Assembly: GCF_002742335.1 (NCBI RefSeq)
Contig: NZ_MDGR01000007.1
Location: forward strand, 310,001 to 374,000
DNA: 64,000 bases
Source: Reichenbachiella sp. 5M10
GTDB taxonomy: Bacteria; Bacteroidota; Bacteroidia; Cytophagales; Cyclobacteriaceae
Reading direction: 5' to 3'
Positions 53,387 to 61,777 of the stretch are shown piece after piece. Under the pieces are notes generated by a model. That model was not told where the DNA came from. It was given only the letters and a program-made list of their open reading frames with translations, and made no database searches. The stretch's first letter is position 1. Each line of letters opens with the position of its first letter. Made by a program: the position numbers and the translations under genes.

Positions 53387-54427
53387 ATGGATAAGAAAAA
53401 AGTGATTTTAGGGGCGGCTATTGTTTCATTTTCGGTGATGCTCTCTTCTTTTGGTTTTTATTTTCATCAGGTGGTATATGCGCCCAATTTCTTATATGAG
53501 CGACAACCAAAGCCCTTGGTCATTCCGACAGGATCGGATTTCAAATACGTGCAAGACGAATTGGGAAGAGGTAAATATTTGGATGATTACATCAGTTTTA
53601 GTTTTTTGGCCAAAATGATGAGTTATGATGAGCATGTCAAGCCAGGGTTGTATCTCATGGAACCGGGCATGAGCAATATGGAAGCGATCCGACTGCTTCG
53701 CTCTGGGCAGCAGACTCCTGTCAATGTGACATTCAATAATGTACGCTTGGTAGTGCCTGATCTGACGGAAAAAATTACTAAGAACTTGGAAATGACGGAG
53801 GAGGATTTCGAAGCAGTGCTCCGCAATGACTCACTTATCGAAGCGAATGGTTTTGACAGTTTGACGATTGTGTCGATGTTTATACCCAATACCTATCAGG
53901 TCTACTGGAATACTACTCCGTTGGCTCTTTTTATGAAAATGAAAAAGGAGTACGATAAATTTTGGTCGGTCGAGCGATTGTCTAAGGCAGATTCGATTGG
54001 CTTGAACCCAAAGCAAATATCGGTACTGGCCTCTATCGTGCAGGCTGAGACGATTATGTCTGACGAACGCCCAGTGGTGGCAGGGTTGTATCTCAACAGG
54101 TTGAGAAGAGGGATTCCGCTGCAGGCAGATCCGACGCTGGTATTTGCTGCGCAAGACTTTGAAATAAAAAGAGTCTTGACCAAGCATACGCTGATAGAGT
54201 CTCCATATAATACGTATAAGTATACAGGTCTTCCCCCCGGGCCAATCAATATGCCGAGCATAAGTTCTTTAGACGCTGTTCTCAACTACAAGGAGCATCG
54301 ATACATTTATATGTGTGCCAAGGAAGATTTTTCAGGGTATCACAATTTTGCCACGAATCTGAAAGACCACAATAGCAATGCACTGCGGTACCAGCGTGCA
54401 TTGAATAAAGCAGGGTTGTATAGGTAA
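53387..54427 (+). CDS. mltG: Endolytic murein transglycosylase MltG
   Basis: 346 residues from ATG 53387. One N-terminal membrane helix (about 5-27), LysM-like region, then the YceG domain with catalytic Glu221 in SIVQAETIMSDER and the family end motif YNTYKYTGLPPGPINMP. It cleaves nascent glycan strands in the periplasm and sets their length. The ATL gene follows 2 nt after its stop, so the two are co-transcribed. Confidence 0.92.
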   Translation: MDKKKVILGAAIVSFSVMLSSFGFYFHQVVYAPNFLYERQPKPLVIPTGSDFKYVQDELGRGKYLDDYISFSFLAKMMSYDEHVKPGLYLMEPGMSNMEAIRLLRSGQQTPVNVTFNNVRLVVPDLTEKITKNLEMTEEDFEAVLRNDSLIEANGFDSLTIVSMFIPNTYQVYWNTTPLALFMKMKKEYDKFWSVERLSKADSIGLNPKQISVLASIVQAETIMSDERPVVAGLYLNRLRRGIPLQADPTLVFAAQDFEIKRVLTKHTLIESPYNTYKYTGLPPGPINMPSISSLDAVLNYKEHRYIYMCAKEDFSGYHNFATNLKDHNSNALRYQRALNKAGLYR

Positions 54428-54429
54428 GG

Positions 54430-54765
54430 ATGGCGAAGGAATATAGTTTTTTTGAGGACGTGTATGAGGTGGTCAAATTGATCCCAAGTGGGCGTGCGAC
54501 GAGTTATGGCCTGATTGCGAATTATCTAGGGACGAAACTCAGTGCGCGCATGGTAGGGTGGGCGATGAATGCAGCGCACGGGGTGCCAGATGTCCCAGCT
54601 CACCGTGTGGTCAATCGGGACGGGCTACTGACAGGGAAAGCGCATTTTGCTACTCCGACCCTCATGCAAGAACTGCTTGAAGAAGAAGGGCTCACTGTAG
54701 AGAAAGATAAGATCCAGCATTTCAAGTCCATTGTCTGGGACCCTGCTGTTGAGCTGGGGATTTAG
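54430..54765 (+). CDS. Alkyltransferase-like protein (ATL, Cys-to-Ala)
   Basis: 111 residues of the O6-alkylguanine-DNA alkyltransferase fold without the N-terminal domain. The active-site motif PCHRV is PAHRV here (Ala57), the diagnostic change of ATL proteins, which bind O6-alkylguanine and hand it to nucleotide excision repair instead of repairing it. The arginine finger (LSARMVGWAM, R40) and the recognition helix are kept. Two nt after mltG. Confidence 0.9.
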   Translation: MAKEYSFFEDVYEVVKLIPSGRATSYGLIANYLGTKLSARMVGWAMNAAHGVPDVPAHRVVNRDGLLTGKAHFATPTLMQELLEEEGLTVEKDKIQHFKSIVWDPAVELGI

Positions 54766-54767
54766 AC

Positions 54768-56207
54768 TTAGTCTTTGGACGAATGGCTGATCAGAGCGAG
54801 TCCTATGAAACTGAGTAGTCCATTGAGTAGGAGCAGTTCAAAGCCAAACTGATACCCTCCAAACCAAACTTCGGAGTATTTGTTGATGAAAAACGTCAGT
54901 ACAGGGGCTGTCAGGCAGACCACGGGTACCCATCGGTCCTGAACGGGGCGCCTGGTGAATAGTCCAAATGCATACAAGCCCAACAAGGGGCCGTAGGTGT
55001 ATCCAGCCACTCGAAACACTTGATTGATGACACTGTCGTCATTGATGGCTTTGAAGATGAGTATGACCAAAAAGATCAGTGCAGAAAAACCGAGATGGAT
55101 CCATCTGCGCTGTGTGTGGCTTGATTCGTCAGGCTTCTTTTCTAAAAAGTCAATATAGAATGAGGTGGTCAATGCCGTGAGTGCCGAGTCTGCACTGGAA
55201 TAGGCTGCAGCAGTGACACCCAATAAGAAAACGATTCCCCCAAGTAAACCAAAATGGTTGATCGCAAGATATGGGAAGAGTGCGTCGGTGGTTTGTGTAA
55301 GATCGATATTTTTGACATCAACGTAATGGTAAAGCAAGGTTCCTAGTCCTAAAAAGAACAAGTTGACGAAAACTAAGACGATACTGAACCAGAGCATATT
55401 CTTCTGTGCGTCTTGGAGGGATCGGCATGTGAGATTCTTTTGCATCATGTCTTGATCTAGCCCAGTCATCACGATTGCGATGAACGCACCAGCAAAAAAT
55501 TGTTTGAAGAAGTTGTGAGGTGACTGCCAATTCCAAATGAAGATGTTCGATGTGGTGCTATTTTGGATCGTGGCGAACAGCTCGCTAGGCGAATAGTCAA
55601 GATCCGTACCGATGATCCAGATGCTGATGCCAACGGCGAGCAACATGAATAGCGTCTGCAGAGTGTCGGTCCATACGATGGTTTTGATACCTCCTTTGAA
55701 CGTGTAGAGCCATATGAGTGCAATAGTGACAAACACAGATGCTGCAAAAGGAATCTCAAACGCATCGAAAAAGGCGACTTGAAGCACGGTCGCAACGAGA
55801 AATAGTCGGAAAGCAGCTCCAATTACTCTAGAAATCAAGAAAAAGAATGCGCCGGTTTTGTAGGAGGATTGGCCAAATCGACCTTGGAGGTACTGGTAGA
55901 TTGAGACTAGGTTGAGTCGATAGTAGAGAGGTAAGAGCACCTTGCCAATGACTAAGTACCCAAGAAGATAACCCAAGACAATTTGGAAGTAGGACCAGTG
56001 ACTACTACCTACTTCCCCAGGTACGGAAATGAAGGTGACCCCAGAGAGGGAAGCCCCAATCATCCCAAAGGCTACCAAGTACCAAGGAGACTGACGGTTG
56101 GCAGTGAAAAAGGACTCGGTGGTTATGTCTTGACTCGTCCATTTTGCGATAAGCATCAAAACAGCGAAATATCCAGCGATGATAAGAAATACCAATAGTG
56201 GGCTCAT
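54768..56207 (-). CDS. Sodium/solute symporter (SSF family)
   Basis: 479 residues with about 13 membrane helices. SSF signs: SQDITTESFFTANRQSPWYLVAFGMIGAS-type N-terminus, the GLDQDMMQKNL stretch near residue 245, and the YSSADSALTALTTSFYIDFL segment near 340. Transports an organic solute with Na+; solute unknown. It converges closely with the ATL gene (2-nt gap) and no transport operon accompanies it. Confidence 0.9.
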   Translation of the reverse strand: MSPLLVFLIIAGYFAVLMLIAKWTSQDITTESFFTANRQSPWYLVAFGMIGASLSGVTFISVPGEVGSSHWSYFQIVLGYLLGYLVIGKVLLPLYYRLNLVSIYQYLQGRFGQSSYKTGAFFFLISRVIGAAFRLFLVATVLQVAFFDAFEIPFAASVFVTIALIWLYTFKGGIKTIVWTDTLQTLFMLLAVGISIWIIGTDLDYSPSELFATIQNSTTSNIFIWNWQSPHNFFKQFFAGAFIAIVMTGLDQDMMQKNLTCRSLQDAQKNMLWFSIVLVFVNLFFLGLGTLLYHYVDVKNIDLTQTTDALFPYLAINHFGLLGGIVFLLGVTAAAYSSADSALTALTTSFYIDFLEKKPDESSHTQRRWIHLGFSALIFLVILIFKAINDDSVINQVFRVAGYTYGPLLGLYAFGLFTRRPVQDRWVPVVCLTAPVLTFFINKYSEVWFGGYQFGFELLLLNGLLSFIGLALISHSSKD

Positions 56208-56314
56208 GAGTAGTGTGTTGGACCGACGGCAAACATATCAAATTTCACCATGTCGGGCTTGTCCAGCTCAAGAGAATAATGAAGGGGTGGGTGGGTTCTC
56301 ATAGTATTTAGACG

Positions 56315-56322
56315 TAAATTTG
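56315..56322 (+). promoter_or_regulatory. Bacteroidota -7 element of the desaturase gene
   Basis: TAAATTTG, 6 nt before ATG 56329. It covers the TTG at 56320, so that codon cannot be the start of this transcript's gene. Confidence 0.55.
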
Positions 56323-56328
56323 CCGCTT

Positions 56329-57447
56329 ATGCAAGAGAGAGCTACCGCGGAGAAGGTATCATTCAATCATGAAGATGCTACTTCGAAACAATTCGTTCAG
56401 ACATTGAACAAACGAGTGAACGAATACTTCCAGTCAAACGGGATTTCCAAACACGGGAATGCGACGTTGTACATCAAAACGGTAGTGATGTTGTCTATGT
56501 TTATTGTGCCCTACTTTGTGGTCATTCTAATGGAACCACAAGGTCTCGTAGCTTTAGGCCTGATGATCATCATGGGGATGGGAATGGCTGGAATCGGGTT
56601 GTCGATCATGCATGATGCGATTCATGGGGCGTATTCTTCTAACCGTACGGTCAACAAAATCCTCGGCTATACATTAAACCTCGTAGGAGGCAATGCCATC
56701 AACTGGCGTATCCAGCACAATGTCAAGCACCACACCTATACCAATATCGAAGAGCATGATGAAGATATAGAGCCGAAGGCTATTTTGAGATTTTCTCCAG
56801 GGACGAAGTTGAAGCCTATTCATAAGTACCAGTATTTGTATGCATGGTTTTTCTACGGGCTGGGGACTTTCTTTTGGGTGACGTTCAAGGATTTTGCTAA
56901 GATCACGCGATACAACAAGGAAGGCTTGTTGGCCAAAAACACGAAGAGTATTGCAGGAGAGTATGTGATATTGATCCTAACAAAGGTCGTGTATTATATC
57001 TATGCGATCGGTGTACCGGTCTATTTCACTTCGTATACGGGATGGCAGATTTTCGGTGGGTTTATGCTCATGCACTTTGTGGCAGGTATGGGCTTGGCGG
57101 TGATTTTTCAGCCTGCACACCTGATGAATGAAGTGGATTTTCCAGCACCAGACAAAGACGGTAACATGGAGTATTCGTGGACGGTACATCAACTGTACAC
57201 CACTGTGAATTTCGGGAATCAAAACCGAATATTGGATTGGTACGCTGGTGGGTTGAATTTCCAAATCGAGCACCATTTGTTTCCGCATATATGCCATGTG
57301 CATTACAAGCATCTGGCTAAGATTGTCAAAGAAACTGCTGCAGAGTACAATTATCCTTACTACGCAGAACCGACATTTAGATCGGCACTATTGGCACATG
57401 GGCGTATGCTCAAAGCCTTAGGTTTGCCTGCAAAGGCTGCAGCGTAG
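56329..57447 (+). CDS. Fatty acid desaturase
   Basis: 372 residues from ATG 56329. All three histidine boxes are present: HDAIH (95-99), HNVKHH (130-135) and QIEHH (312-316), separated by four membrane helices. QIEHH is typical of front-end/acyl-lipid delta-5/6-like or linoleoyl-CoA-type desaturases; the exact position of the double bond is not predictable. It is a paralogue of the truncated gene at 1-689. It converges on the toxin gene with a 3-bp gap and no terminator. Confidence 0.92.
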   Translation: MQERATAEKVSFNHEDATSKQFVQTLNKRVNEYFQSNGISKHGNATLYIKTVVMLSMFIVPYFVVILMEPQGLVALGLMIIMGMGMAGIGLSIMHDAIHGAYSSNRTVNKILGYTLNLVGGNAINWRIQHNVKHHTYTNIEEHDEDIEPKAILRFSPGTKLKPIHKYQYLYAWFFYGLGTFFWVTFKDFAKITRYNKEGLLAKNTKSIAGEYVILILTKVVYYIYAIGVPVYFTSYTGWQIFGGFMLMHFVAGMGLAVIFQPAHLMNEVDFPAPDKDGNMEYSWTVHQLYTTVNFGNQNRILDWYAGGLNFQIEHHLFPHICHVHYKHLAKIVKETAAEYNYPYYAEPTFRSALLAHGRMLKALGLPAKAAA

Positions 57448-57450
57448 CTG

Positions 57451-57750
57451 CTAGCGGGTTGTCCAAAGATCAGAATCTCTGGAGGTGTGAAATACAGCTA
57501 CGATTAGTATCGTAGAATTACTCTTGTCGATTCGAAAATGAACACCGTAGGGGAATTTCTTCAGGTAGATGATTCGGGTTTGCTCGAATCGGGTTTGTGA
57601 TTTGAACGGAAATGTATGGATGCTATCTATGGCTTGTTGGAGTCTAACTTCAAAGGCATGTCCTAACCCGTTGTTTTGTTCGGTGTAGAATAAATAGGCA
57701 TCACGAATATCTTCTTCAGCAGCCTTTGTGATTTCTACAGCGTACGCCAT
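57451..57750 (-). CDS. RelE/ParE-type toxin
   Basis: 99 residues, ParE/RelE fold: AEEDIRDAYLFYTEQNNGLG (two helices) followed by the beta-sheet core RIIYLKKFPYGVHFRID and the C-terminal AVFHTSRDSDLW. The FPYGVHFR and HTSRD forms are those of ParE-like toxins that act on gyrase or of RelE-type mRNA cleavage; which one is not certain. Downstream partner of the 68-residue antitoxin (5-nt gap). Confidence 0.88.
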   Translation of the reverse strand: MAYAVEITKAAEEDIRDAYLFYTEQNNGLGHAFEVRLQQAIDSIHTFPFKSQTRFEQTRIIYLKKFPYGVHFRIDKSNSTILIVAVFHTSRDSDLWTTR

Positions 57751-57755
57751 GCTGC

Positions 57756-57962
57756 CTATTTTTTAAACAAATCCTTTTTTGCACTGTCCCAACTCCTCGT
57801 TTTCATTTCTCCACTATCGACAAGTTCTAGGCGCTTAGAAACTTCTTGTTGTTGCCATTCGGGAACAGATTTTTCTTCGTTGATAGATACGTAATCTAAG
57901 GTCTGAATTAAATCCATAAAGGTGTCAAACCTATTGTCCTGTATGTCAAGTGTGATTTTCAT
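57756..57962 (-). CDS. Antitoxin of the ParE-type pair
   Basis: 68 residues; N-terminal beta strand KITLDIQDNRFDTFMDLIQTL and a C-terminal charged part (WQQQEVSKRLELVDSGE, WDSAKKDLFKK) of the form that wraps the toxin. It precedes the toxin, the usual order. The KxRxWxxAKxxL ending is common in antitoxins paired with RelE/ParE proteins in Bacteroidota. Confidence 0.85.
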   Translation of the reverse strand: MKITLDIQDNRFDTFMDLIQTLDYVSINEEKSVPEWQQQEVSKRLELVDSGEMKTRSWDSAKKDLFKK

Positions 57963-58067
57963 GAGACATGATTTAAAGTCCTAATAAAGAATACAATAAG
58001 GCTTTTTTGAATCGGAAAAACAAATGGATGATCAAAAATCAATATTGTTAAATAGTACTTATGAGAT

Positions 58068-59249
58068 TTACTTACACTTTGCGAAAGCAATGTCTAGGTC
58101 CGCTTGGATGTCTTCGATGTGTTCTAGCCCTACGGAGAGACGAATCAAGTTGGCGGTGATGCCTGTTGCTTCACGCTCTTCATCGGTGAGTTTGGCATGA
58201 GTCGTCGAGGCAGGGTGCGTTACGATGGTACGCGTGTCACCCAGATTGGCACTGAGCGAGCACATCTCTACACCTTCCAAGAAAGTCTTGCCTGCTTCTA
58301 AGCCTCCTTTGATTCCAAACGAAACCATACCGCCGCCCGTACTCATCTGTTTTTTGGCAATTTCGTGCTGCGGATGTGAAGGAAGGAAAGGATAACGTAC
58401 CCATTCTACCTGCGGATGTGCTTCTAGATATTCAGCTAGTTTGAGTGCGTTTTCGCTGTGTCGATCCATACGCACGGCGAGGGTTTCCAAGCTCTTGGAT
58501 AGAATCCATGCGTTGAAAGGAGACAGGGAAGGTCCAGTACTTCTCGAAAAAGTAAAAATGTCTGCGATCAAGTCTTTGCGACCGAGTACCATGCCACCCA
58601 TCACGCGACCTTGACCATCGATGTACTTGGTGGCAGAGTGGATGACCAAATCTGCCCCAAACTCGATTGGACGCTGAATATATGGTGTAGCAAAACAATT
58701 GTCTACGATCAATATCAGATCATGCTTTTTGCAAAACGCGCTCGCAAAATCCAGGTCGATCAATTCAATCCCAGGGTTAGTAGGTGTCTCTAGGTATAGC
58801 AACTTAGAGTTAGGTTTGACAGCTGCGTCCCAGCTACTGGTGTCGTTGAGGTCGACATAGTCACTGCTGATGTTGTACTTGGGCAGAAACTTGCTGAAAA
58901 TCGTATGCGTCGAGCCGAAGATCGATCGGACGGAGAGCATGTGATCACCCGCTGACAATATCGTCATGAAGGTGGTGAAGATCGCCGACATCCCAGTAGC
59001 GGTAGCGAATCCCGCCTCTGCTTTTTCCAACTTGCACATCTTATCGATGAGTTCACTGGTGTTGGGGTTGGTAAATCGGCTGTAGGTATTGCGATCGATT
59101 TCGCTGGCAAAAGTCGCGCGCATTTCTTCCACATCGTCAAACAAAAAGCTTGACGTCAAGTACATCGGTGTAGAGTGCTCCTTTTCTGGAGTTGTTTCTA
59201 TCTGTGTCCTAATGGCTTCTGTTTCGAAATGCTTATTGACTTTACTCAT
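58068..59249 (-). CDS. metZ: Trans-sulfuration PLP enzyme, O-acyl-homoserine sulfhydrylase type
   Basis: 393 residues of the Cys/Met metabolism PLP family. PLP lysine is K208 in SATKYIDGQGRVMGG; YSRFTNPNT, GMSAIF, ETPTNPG and VDNCFATPY are the usual pocket motifs. Expected to join sulfide to O-acylhomoserine to give homocysteine (MetZ), though cystathionine gamma-synthase or lyase members look alike. The divergent neighbour is metX, which makes the acyl-homoserine substrate, and supports MetZ. Confidence 0.88.
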   Translation of the reverse strand: MSKVNKHFETEAIRTQIETTPEKEHSTPMYLTSSFLFDDVEEMRATFASEIDRNTYSRFTNPNTSELIDKMCKLEKAEAGFATATGMSAIFTTFMTILSAGDHMLSVRSIFGSTHTIFSKFLPKYNISSDYVDLNDTSSWDAAVKPNSKLLYLETPTNPGIELIDLDFASAFCKKHDLILIVDNCFATPYIQRPIEFGADLVIHSATKYIDGQGRVMGGMVLGRKDLIADIFTFSRSTGPSLSPFNAWILSKSLETLAVRMDRHSENALKLAEYLEAHPQVEWVRYPFLPSHPQHEIAKKQMSTGGGMVSFGIKGGLEAGKTFLEGVEMCSLSANLGDTRTIVTHPASTTHAKLTDEEREATGITANLIRLSVGLEHIEDIQADLDIAFAKCK

Positions 59250-59357
59250 CTTCTATCTAATCAATTGACGAATTGCCCTGTTTTGAGCAAGGTGCAAATA
59301 TGGCTTTTTCTTCCCTGAAATTGAAGGAAGAGCGATGACTATTATCATACATTTACT

Positions 59358-59365
59358 TAGGTTTG
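59358..59365 (+). promoter_or_regulatory. Bacteroidota -7 element of metX
   Basis: TAGGTTTG followed by C, 15 nt before ATG 59381. It overlaps an upstream TTG (59363), which is therefore not the start. Confidence 0.5.
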
Positions 59366-59380
59366 CGGTCGCGTAAATTT

Positions 59381-60400
59381 ATGAGTGACAAGCCACAAAT
59401 ACTGAAGATTGAAAAAAACTTTCCGCTAGAGCGGGGAGGGGAGTTGCCTGCTTTGGAGATTGCCTACCATACGTGGGGTGAACTCAATGAGGCCAAGGAC
59501 AATGTGGTCTGGGTATTTCATGCGCTTACTGCCAATTCTAATTTGGCGGATTGGTGGGGCGATATCCTCACGGACGAATCAGCCCTCAGTCCTCAGAAGT
59601 ATTTCATTGTATGTGCCAATATACTCGGCTCACCCTACGGGACCTCTAGTCCGCTGACCATCAACCCAGAGACGGGGGCACCATATTATTCGGATTTTCC
59701 GATGTACACGATACGTGACATGATCGCTGCGCACCAGTTGCTGAGGGATCATCTCGGAATCAAAAAAGTAGCCATAGGGCTCGGTGGCTCGATGGGTGGT
59801 TTTCAGGCCTACGAATGGGCGGTACAAGAACCAGAGTTCTTCGAAAAACTGATCTTAGTAGTGACTGGGCCTAAAGAGTCGCCATGGAGACTGGCTGTAC
59901 ACAGTGCGCAACGCATTGCCATAGAGGCTGATCCGACTTGGAGAGACCACGATATGCGTGCGGGTGAACATGGAGTCGCTGCGGCGCGTGCCATTGGGAT
60001 GTTGTCTTATCGCAACCATACGATCTTTAATCAGACCCAAGCTGACGAGATATCCAAGATGGATGATTTTCGGGCAGACTCTTATATGAGGTACCAGGGC
60101 AAGAAACTGATCGATCGCAAGTTTCAAGGCTACCTGCTTTGGTCGATGACCAAGGGAATGGACTCGCATGATATCGGCCGTGATCGCGGCGGGGTAGAGG
60201 CGGCACTGCAACTGATCCAAGCGGAGGTGCTCCAGATTTCTATAGACTCTGACATCCTATTCGCCTGTGACGAACAAGAGTGGATCGCCTCACACATCCC
60301 TAAGGTCACTTACCGTGAAATCAAATCCCTCTATGGACACGATGGTTTCCTGACAGAATTCGGTAAGATCAACGTCCTGATGAAGGAGTTTTTACAGTAG
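59381..60400 (+). CDS. metX: Homoserine O-acetyltransferase
   Basis: 339 residues from ATG 59381. Alpha/beta hydrolase of the MetX family: HALTANS (oxyanion region), GGSMGGFQAYEW with nucleophile Ser137, and C-terminal LYGHDGFLTEF with His320. Activates homoserine with an acyl group (acetyl by name; succinyl variants exist in the family) for sulfhydrylation by MetZ. Divergent from metZ over 131 bp; I find no riboswitch there. It converges with the T9SS gene with a 5-bp gap. Confidence 0.93.
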   Translation: MSDKPQILKIEKNFPLERGGELPALEIAYHTWGELNEAKDNVVWVFHALTANSNLADWWGDILTDESALSPQKYFIVCANILGSPYGTSSPLTINPETGAPYYSDFPMYTIRDMIAAHQLLRDHLGIKKVAIGLGGSMGGFQAYEWAVQEPEFFEKLILVVTGPKESPWRLAVHSAQRIAIEADPTWRDHDMRAGEHGVAAARAIGMLSYRNHTIFNQTQADEISKMDDFRADSYMRYQGKKLIDRKFQGYLLWSMTKGMDSHDIGRDRGGVEAALQLIQAEVLQISIDSDILFACDEQEWIASHIPKVTYREIKSLYGHDGFLTEFGKINVLMKEFLQ

Positions 60401-60405
60401 AGCAT

Positions 60406-61506
60406 CTAATTTTTAAGGAACTTCAATGTTTGTTGACCTGTAGGAGAAGAGAGCTTAACTAAGTAGAGTCCCGATGGCAAGGAAGGAATTTTTTGATTGA
60501 TCATATTACCAATCGTCTCTATTGATGCCGGTGAATTGTGGGATAGGATCACATGCCCAAAAGAGTTGGTAAGCATCATTGTATAGGGATTGGTACTTGA
60601 AGAAAATTGAACCTCTCGGCTTACAGTACTAGGAAACAAAGTGATGTTTGTTTGAGAAGGAGCTTGAAGAAATAACGTTGGACTAAATACATGAGTCTCA
60701 TGGTAATCAAGTTGTTTTAATCGATAGTACGCACTTTCGTTGAAGTTCAAGTCTGTGAAAGAATAATACTGTTTTTGGTTGGTTGTGCCGTTTCCTTCGA
60801 TAAATCCAATCGTTTCGTATTGCAAGCCATTCGTGCTTTTTTGTATTTCAAACCCTAAGTTATCGATTTCGGTGGCTGTGACCCATTCAAGATAAGCATA
60901 GTGATTAGAGGCATTGACACTAAAGGAAATGAGCTCAACGGGTAGTGCAGAACAAGCCCCGCCATTGCAGGATACTGTACCATAGTACCCTGAGTCATCT
61001 GTCCCACTATTGGTGATGACTCCATCTACTATTAGAGCCCCATTTCCCGATAAAATCCCAAAGCTACCTGTTTGCAGACCTCCCGTGATATTCATGGTGC
61101 CGTCTAACTCGAGCATTGTGGAAGATATATTGCCAAAGAAAGTGTCCCCATCTATAGTGAATTGCGCTCCTTCTTCTATCGTAATGTTCGCTCCAAAATC
61201 GATTGAAAAGCTGCCGTTTATTTCTACTAAACCATTAGGGGAAGTATCATCCCCTTGCACGGTGATCAATCCTCCATTTTGAATAAAGGTAGGAGAAGTA
61301 ATTGTCAAAGAACCCGTTTCTTCAATAACAATGTTGGCATTGGAAAGGACATCTCCGGTATTTGTAATGCTACAATCTGTAGAGATGTTGAAAGTCCCTC
61401 CGAGAGAGAGGTCACTTCCATCTATGGCTGGACATGTTTGTGCTAAGCTAAGAATTGGTGATACGAGTGCACAGAGTAATATAAATTTACCTTTGTTAAA
61501 GGGCAT
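60406..61506 (-). CDS. T9SS-exported protein with beta-repeat and sorting domain
   Basis: 366 residues. Signal peptide KGKFILLCALVSPILSLAQ; a beta-helix-like region at about 25-175 (GSLTITSPTFIQNGGLITVQ, FTIDGDTFFGNISST); cysteine pair CNGGAC; a fibronectin-like domain (LPVELISFSVNASNHYAYLE); and the type A C-terminal sorting domain (TNITLFPSTVSREVQF, SLPSGLYLVKLSSPTGQQ, TLKFLKN). It should be secreted or surface-anchored by the type IX system. Its own activity is unknown; no catalytic motif is seen. Confidence 0.88.
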   Translation of the reverse strand: MPFNKGKFILLCALVSPILSLAQTCPAIDGSDLSLGGTFNISTDCSITNTGDVLSNANIVIEETGSLTITSPTFIQNGGLITVQGDDTSPNGLVEINGSFSIDFGANITIEEGAQFTIDGDTFFGNISSTMLELDGTMNITGGLQTGSFGILSGNGALIVDGVITNSGTDDSGYYGTVSCNGGACSALPVELISFSVNASNHYAYLEWVTATEIDNLGFEIQKSTNGLQYETIGFIEGNGTTNQKQYYSFTDLNFNESAYYRLKQLDYHETHVFSPTLFLQAPSQTNITLFPSTVSREVQFSSSTNPYTMMLTNSFGHVILSHNSPASIETIGNMINQKIPSLPSGLYLVKLSSPTGQQTLKFLKN

Positions 61507-61693
61507 GCTTGTAGGTTTAGGTAGTCGGTAGGCAATGGTTGTTTAAATTTAAGAGCTTAGATCCAAACCTGCATATGTATTGATCTAAATCATGATATTC
61601 CATGGATTAATTCATGGAATAGAGCTAAACAATCTATAGTTAATACATTTTTAATGGCGGGTTAATAATAGAATGAGCAAACTTATTTCTTGA

Positions 61694-61738
61694 TGTAACT
61701 ATTGTTACAATCCCAAGATGGTTAGAGCCGTACCTTTG
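61694..61738 (+). promoter_or_regulatory. Activator-type operator plus -7 element of the CstB-like gene
   Basis: Perfect dyad TGTAAC-TATT-GTTACA (61694-61709), then exactly 21 nt to TACCTTTG (61731-61738), which fits TAnnTTTG. Counting the T of TA as -12, the dyad centre is at -41.5, the classic position for a Crp/Fnr-family activator overlapping the -33 region. The same layout recurs at 63597. Confidence 0.75.
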
Positions 61739-61777
61739 TTGTATAGTTTAAATGAAGAACTTTAAAAACATTGACTC

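Noticed and set aside
59250-59380. Possible methionine-related riboswitch between metZ and metX
   Set aside because: The 131 bp hold no SAM-riboswitch-like helices that I can recognise, and the -7 element leaves a leader of only about 15 nt for metX.
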